From Larix kaempferi (taxonomy: Eukaryota > Streptophyta > Pinopsida > Pinales > Pinaceae): a stretch of 64,000 bases of DNA. The DNA lies in assembly GCA_027924585.1 (NCBI GenBank), contig BSBM01002120.1, positions 976,501 to 1,040,500 on the forward strand, read 5' to 3'. The position numbers and the translations under genes are program-made. Shown piece after piece: positions 60,186 to 64,000 of this stretch (within the stretch, counting starts at the first letter, position 1; every line of letters begins with the position of its first letter). The notes below the pieces were generated by a model. The model was not told the DNA's origin. It made no database searches and saw nothing but the letters and a program-made list of their open reading frames with translations.

Positions 60186-63100
60186 ATGCCAAAAGGTGGT
60201 AGAAAGAAAGCTAAAGTGATGGAACCAGAGCCAGTACCACTTAGGACTGAAACTATGTTCCAAGATACTAAGTGTACCACTGGCATTCCTCCTGAAGTCC
60301 GTTGGGGTGATATTTACAGGATGATCAGGGACCAGGATATCCCAGATGCATTATTGGAAGAAGAACAGATCTACCGCAATTTCCGAACTTCAGGCATAGC
60401 TAGGGCTTCTACCCGCCCTGAATTGTTCCCATGTTCTGAAGTGATCGGGTGGATACTGGAACATGCTAACGTGGAGACAAGAGTATTACATGACAGCAAG
60501 GGAGAGGCCATCGCCTCATTCCACCCAGCTATATGGCTGCAGCCTATAAATTCTCACGTCCCTAGCAAGCTCTGAGTGATGCATGGTTGGGCCAGATGAA
60601 CAATATTGAGATGGCCAAAAAATTATTGGTCACAGGAAAGCACTTAAGAAAGAAAGGTAATGATGAATACGATGTTCAGAACCTAAGACCTCCTTTTAGG
60701 TTAATCGCCCCGATTCTATGCAGAATTTTCGGCATGCCCGATGGCACTGTATACAGGATACAGTGGGCTCCCATCATACACTTCGTAGCATTCAAAGGGA
60801 CTGTGTTTGACTGGGCTACTATCCTTTCGGATAGTTTGGAATCCACAGTGGCTGCTGCAAGAGAAGGTCTGGCCTTAAAAAAGTCAAAATTTTACATGTC
60901 TTCCTATCTCATTGACTATGTTTTGGCCAAGCTATCTTTTCCCAGCTTAGGTTGCACATGGGATAAAGCTAACACCCTAGTCTACACTGCTTACAAGATA
61001 ATGTGGGCTCAAAATTATAGATCTAGCTATAAGCTCATCTGTGAGGAGTTCATCATGCCTCTATATGAGTAGATATTCAGGGAAGATCCCAACTGTCTGT
61101 CAGAAAATGCCATGGAGATCCTGGAAAACTATGGAGATTTTTATTTCTCAAAGCAGGGCACCTACATCAGAATGTTTGGAGGGACCAAAGCACCATACAT
61201 TTTTCCAAAGTATGCTACTGACTATGTAGTCCTCAAGGAAGCAGTGAGACAAATTTTCCTTGATGGAATCGGAGTAGTGCTTAACAAGTAACATAAGGCT
61301 TCTTTCCCTCCTTTACCCTTCTGCATAGGAGCCTACAAGTTCTCAGGGGTTGCATCAGCTAAGGAATTTGTTCAAGAGCTGAAAGCTTTCCACTTCGGTG
61401 AAGTAATTTTCCACAGAAATGATAGGCGGGGAAAAGTTGCCGAGCATTGCCAATAAATTTATGCTAATTTTGAATACGCTCATTATTATGATGTCGAGGA
61501 AGAGGCATTCAGAGGCATCAGCAACATGACTGAGCTGCAGATTTGTCGCTAAGGCAGTGGAGCAAGCTCTAGCTCTACCTCAGCCCGAAAAGCCAGCCTA
61601 CAGAAAGAGGGAGAAGTAGCTGATGCCCGAGCCCAAGAACAAAAAAGGTTAAAAGAGGAAGTAAGGTTGCAGCAAGAGGCTAAAGTTACAAGATTACAGC
61701 AAGAAGCTGAAGTGGCAAGATTGCAGCAAGAAGCAAAAAATGAAAGATTGTAGCAAGAAGCAGAAAATCAAAGGCTGCAGAGAGAAGTTGAAGATTCAAA
61801 GTAGATGGAAGAAAATGAAAATTAGCGGCAAGCTGAAGAAGAAGAGAGAAGGCAACAAGCTGAAGTGGGGCAAAAGACGGAAGAAGAACTCAAGACAGTT
61901 GAAGATGCCTAGGCAGGTGGCTCCGGCACTCAGGATATGGAGATAGACATATATGAAGCAGGTGTCTCCGACACCCAAAATGTGGAGGCGGACACAGCGC
62001 AAGCAGGTGTCTCTGGTACCCAAAATGTGGGAACAGATTCAGCTCAAGTAATCAAGACCCCACCCGCAAAAGCAGAAATAAATATAATAGATCTCCCAAT
62101 CGTCCCTTACACTCCATCAGAAGAGCATACGGTGTCTCGATGGGATGAATTTGTGTATGATAAGAAGAGAAAGGCAGTGGTCCTAAAATCGGAAGAGAGC
62201 ATAAAGAGACTCTTCCAAGAAGATATTGTTACCCGGCAGGAGACCACAGTAATGCAAAATACAAATAAGGCTCCCTTAGCTATGGCATCTACCGCTGTAG
62301 AAGCACCAAAAGCAACGTAGGACAATGTGGCGGATATAGTTAGAAAAGTTGAGTCGACAAAGAGGAGAGCTCACATGTTACAACATACTGTGGCTAATGA
62401 GCAAGCTTACAGGGATCTTGTAGTGAATAGGTATAATCGCCTGTCTATTGAGCATAAGGAATTGTCAGACAAGTATAACTTTTTAGAAGAAGAAAAGGAG
62501 CACCTGGCGGTCCAGATGATGGTTTTAGAAGCAGAAAAGAATGATGCAGAAGCTAGAGTGTCCCATCTAGAAGCAGATAAGCAGGTATTGGTTGAGCAAT
62601 TAGAGCAGGCAAAGAGCAGAGCGATAGATATGTCTCATTTCCATGAGCTGTCCTGTAGCATCCTAAAACAAATTCATGACACTCAAGAGCTGATTTCTGA
62701 GGAAGTGTGCAAGCTCAAAGCCATGGTGGTTAGATTAAAATAAGTTAATGCAGAGGCCAATAGGCTTAAGGGTAAATATACTCGGGTTAAAGCAAACATC
62801 CTGAGCCAGATAGAATGGAGAGAAGGAAAGGTTGATTTCCCCAAGCATCTCCCATTCAAATCTGTAGATGGTTTTAATGAAGACATAGCCCTTTCAGAAT
62901 TTTGCAGGAACTGTAGCCTTAAGCTAATGGCTAAGATCCAAGGGAAAATGGATAAAAGTAACATTCTTTATCAAAAAATCCATGAAGTGCATGATAAGTG
63001 CAAGTTGAGTTTCCCTCAGTCCCTTGATGAGTTCCCGAGCAGAGAGCAAAGTTTGTCTAACTTGAAGGAGGAACTGGATATCCAAATAGAATATGTAAAG

Positions 63101-63454
63101 AAGATTGATGTCATAGCCATTGATGATCTCCATCATTATATTGGGATGTCATCAATACACAACCATTTGCTTAAGGAAATCCACCAAGCAGCAGTTGTGG
63201 AAATTCAGGGTATTGGAGTAGAGCTTGGTAAAGATGTGACTTCCCAGAAAATCTTGCTCCCTTCCGCAGCAAATGTAGTTATCAGAGACACTGGTGTCTG
63301 GTTCAGTTACATTGCAGAAGAGGAAAAGAAAGCAGCAGCAGCAGTAGAAGTAACAGCCAGCCAGAGTGCTTCTCTCCCAGTAGCAGCAGCAGTAACAGCC
63401 AGCCCAAGTGCTTCTCTCCCAGCTGGAGCGCCTTCCCAAGAGTTAACACCCTGA
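60186..63454 (+). CDS. Long protein of the uncharacterised element (copy 2), interrupted by ten TAA/TAG codons and one frameshift
   Basis: From ATG 60186 the frame runs to 60575; one frame change near 60570 leads into a second frame that continues to TGA at 63452-63454, about 1090 codons in all. The N-terminal half (to about 61550) is globular, with WGDIYRMI, RPELFPCSEVIGWIL, RPPFRLIAPILCRIFG, HFVAFKGTVFDWA, SYLIDYVLAKL, KYATDYVVLKEAVR and PPLPF. The C-terminal half is a coiled coil with RLQQEA repeats (about 61660-61780), a short TQ-rich tandem (61930-62050), more heptads, and an Ala/Ser-rich tail with a 14-residue-scale duplication (63350-63430). In-frame stops are at 61070, 61289, 61454, 61550, 61751, 61802, 61823, 61910, 62318 and 62741: four TAA, six TAG, no TGA. 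I see no zinc knuckle, protease, RT or transposase motif. A structural, gag-like or DNA-binding role is possible; the function is unknown. It may be a pseudogene. Confidence 0.55.
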
Positions 63455-64000
63455 TCCTAAGGCACTGATTCATATTTTTGTTGGCCTTCATATGTCTAAA
63501 GCGTAGAGCCATTGGACAACTGTCCTTTTCTTTTTGGGGAATTTTCTGTTTTTAAAAAGGGTCATAATGTTTTGTTTATTAAAAAGGAAAAAATTTGTAG
63601 GAGACAAGTGTAAAGAGCCAGGTGGCAGCCCAAAGGGCATTTTGTAATATTATAAATAGAAGTTTAGGAAACAGTGTTAAGGACTTTTGGCAGGGAAATA
63701 ATTTTCTGAACTTGTACGAGCTATCTTGCACTTGTTTCAAGAAAATAAAATCTACCTAATAAGAGCCTAGAGAGGACGTCTTTGCATGAGAATGGAGATT
63801 GGATGCATGTTGGATTACTCCTGTGACTTCTATACTTTACTGTGAGATCTTTCTTTACTGTCTTGAATTATTTCATTGTATTGAATGATCTTACTTCTCT
63901 CTGTGCAAATGAATTCTCTCTTTCATGAGTAATGGAATATATTATATATGTATTAGAAGCTATCTTCTAATATCTCCTGCTTCTGCTGTGGATCTATCTT
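63455..64000 (+). other. 3' region of copy 2 with TATA-like and AATAAA motifs
   Basis: TATAAATAG is at 63651-63659 and AATAAA at 63744-63749, a spacing reminiscent of an LTR U3/R unit. However, no matching sequence is seen at the 5' end of the element. The element is expected to end shortly after the window. Confidence 0.45.

Larger units (their letters stand above)
58311..64000 (+). mobile_element. Copy 2 of the uncharacterised element family (3' end outside the window)
   Basis: It starts TGTTGCAGC followed by a C-run and a GGCCCCTCCTTTTTATTTT-like stretch, matching the start of copy 1 at 780 (TGTTGCAGC, CCCCC, GCCCCTACCCCTTC). The CGAAAC array follows, then a leader, the long reading frame from 60186 and a 3' region. 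Terminus-to-ATG distance is about 1.88 kb, close to copy 1 without its solo LTR. By the length of copy 1 the end should lie just beyond 64000. This copy is better preserved than copy 1. Confidence 0.75.

Noticed and set aside
60186-63454. A firm claim of a reassigned genetic code
   Set aside because: The stop pattern is striking, but the gene lies in a nuclear plant repeat where methylation-driven C-to-T decay makes Gln-to-stop changes common. It is kept as a hypothesis only.

Overview
The window looks like intergenic DNA from a very large, repeat-packed seed-plant genome. A gymnosperm is my best guess: Ty1/copia and Ty3/gypsy elements are nested in one another, the non-coding DNA is AT-rich, and no complete host gene is visible. 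The species cannot be named from sequence alone. No tRNA, rRNA or CRISPR array was seen. The only full-length, uninterrupted reading frame is a copia gag-pol polyprotein (ATG at 10171, stop at 14206-14208).

Layout. From 1 to 17006 there is a nested stack. The oldest layer (element A) is a decayed minus-strand copia element: 5' LTR 17006-16479, gag to integrase 8566-7047, rest of integrase 771-1. It was split twice. An uncharacterised element (copy 1, about 772-7046) sits inside its integrase and itself carries a solo LTR (1712-2169, target duplication TCCTT). A young intact copia element (copia-1, 8997-16470, two 600 bp LTRs differing at about 5 positions, target duplication TGATA) sits inside element A's primer-binding site. 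A polypyrimidine tract follows (17007-18135), then a minus-strand gypsy remnant with only LTR, gag and protease (18140-20360), and a solo LTR related to copia-1 (20365-21021, duplication ATCAG). Two inverted copies of a non-coding repeat follow (21022-22091 plus 27872-28030, versus 29330-30640); the first is split by an old copia element (copia-2, 22092-27866, duplication CTTAT).

From 31390 to 57855 lies a very large inverted repeat. It runs: polypyrimidine tract (31390-35515), AT-rich and gene-like arm (to about 39310), spacer of about 5.5 kb, matching inverted arm (44790-49620), and an 8.2 kb polypurine tract (49640-57855). At least five exact or near-exact reverse-complement anchors lie in collinear order along the arms. 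The arms carry degraded exon-like sequence with splice-site-like edges.

From 57860 to the end there is a minus-strand coding fragment, then a second copy of the uncharacterised element (copy 2, from 58311, running off the window). Copies 1 and 2 share their 5' terminus, an array of degenerate CGAAAC-containing repeats, and a long open frame encoding a globular N-terminal half and a Gln/Glu-rich coiled-coil half. Neither has a recognisable reverse transcriptase, transposase or LTR pair. In copy 2 all ten in-frame stops of the main frame are TAA or TAG, and the frame closes with TGA. This family and the array of covarying mini-hairpins in copia-1 are the most novel items here.
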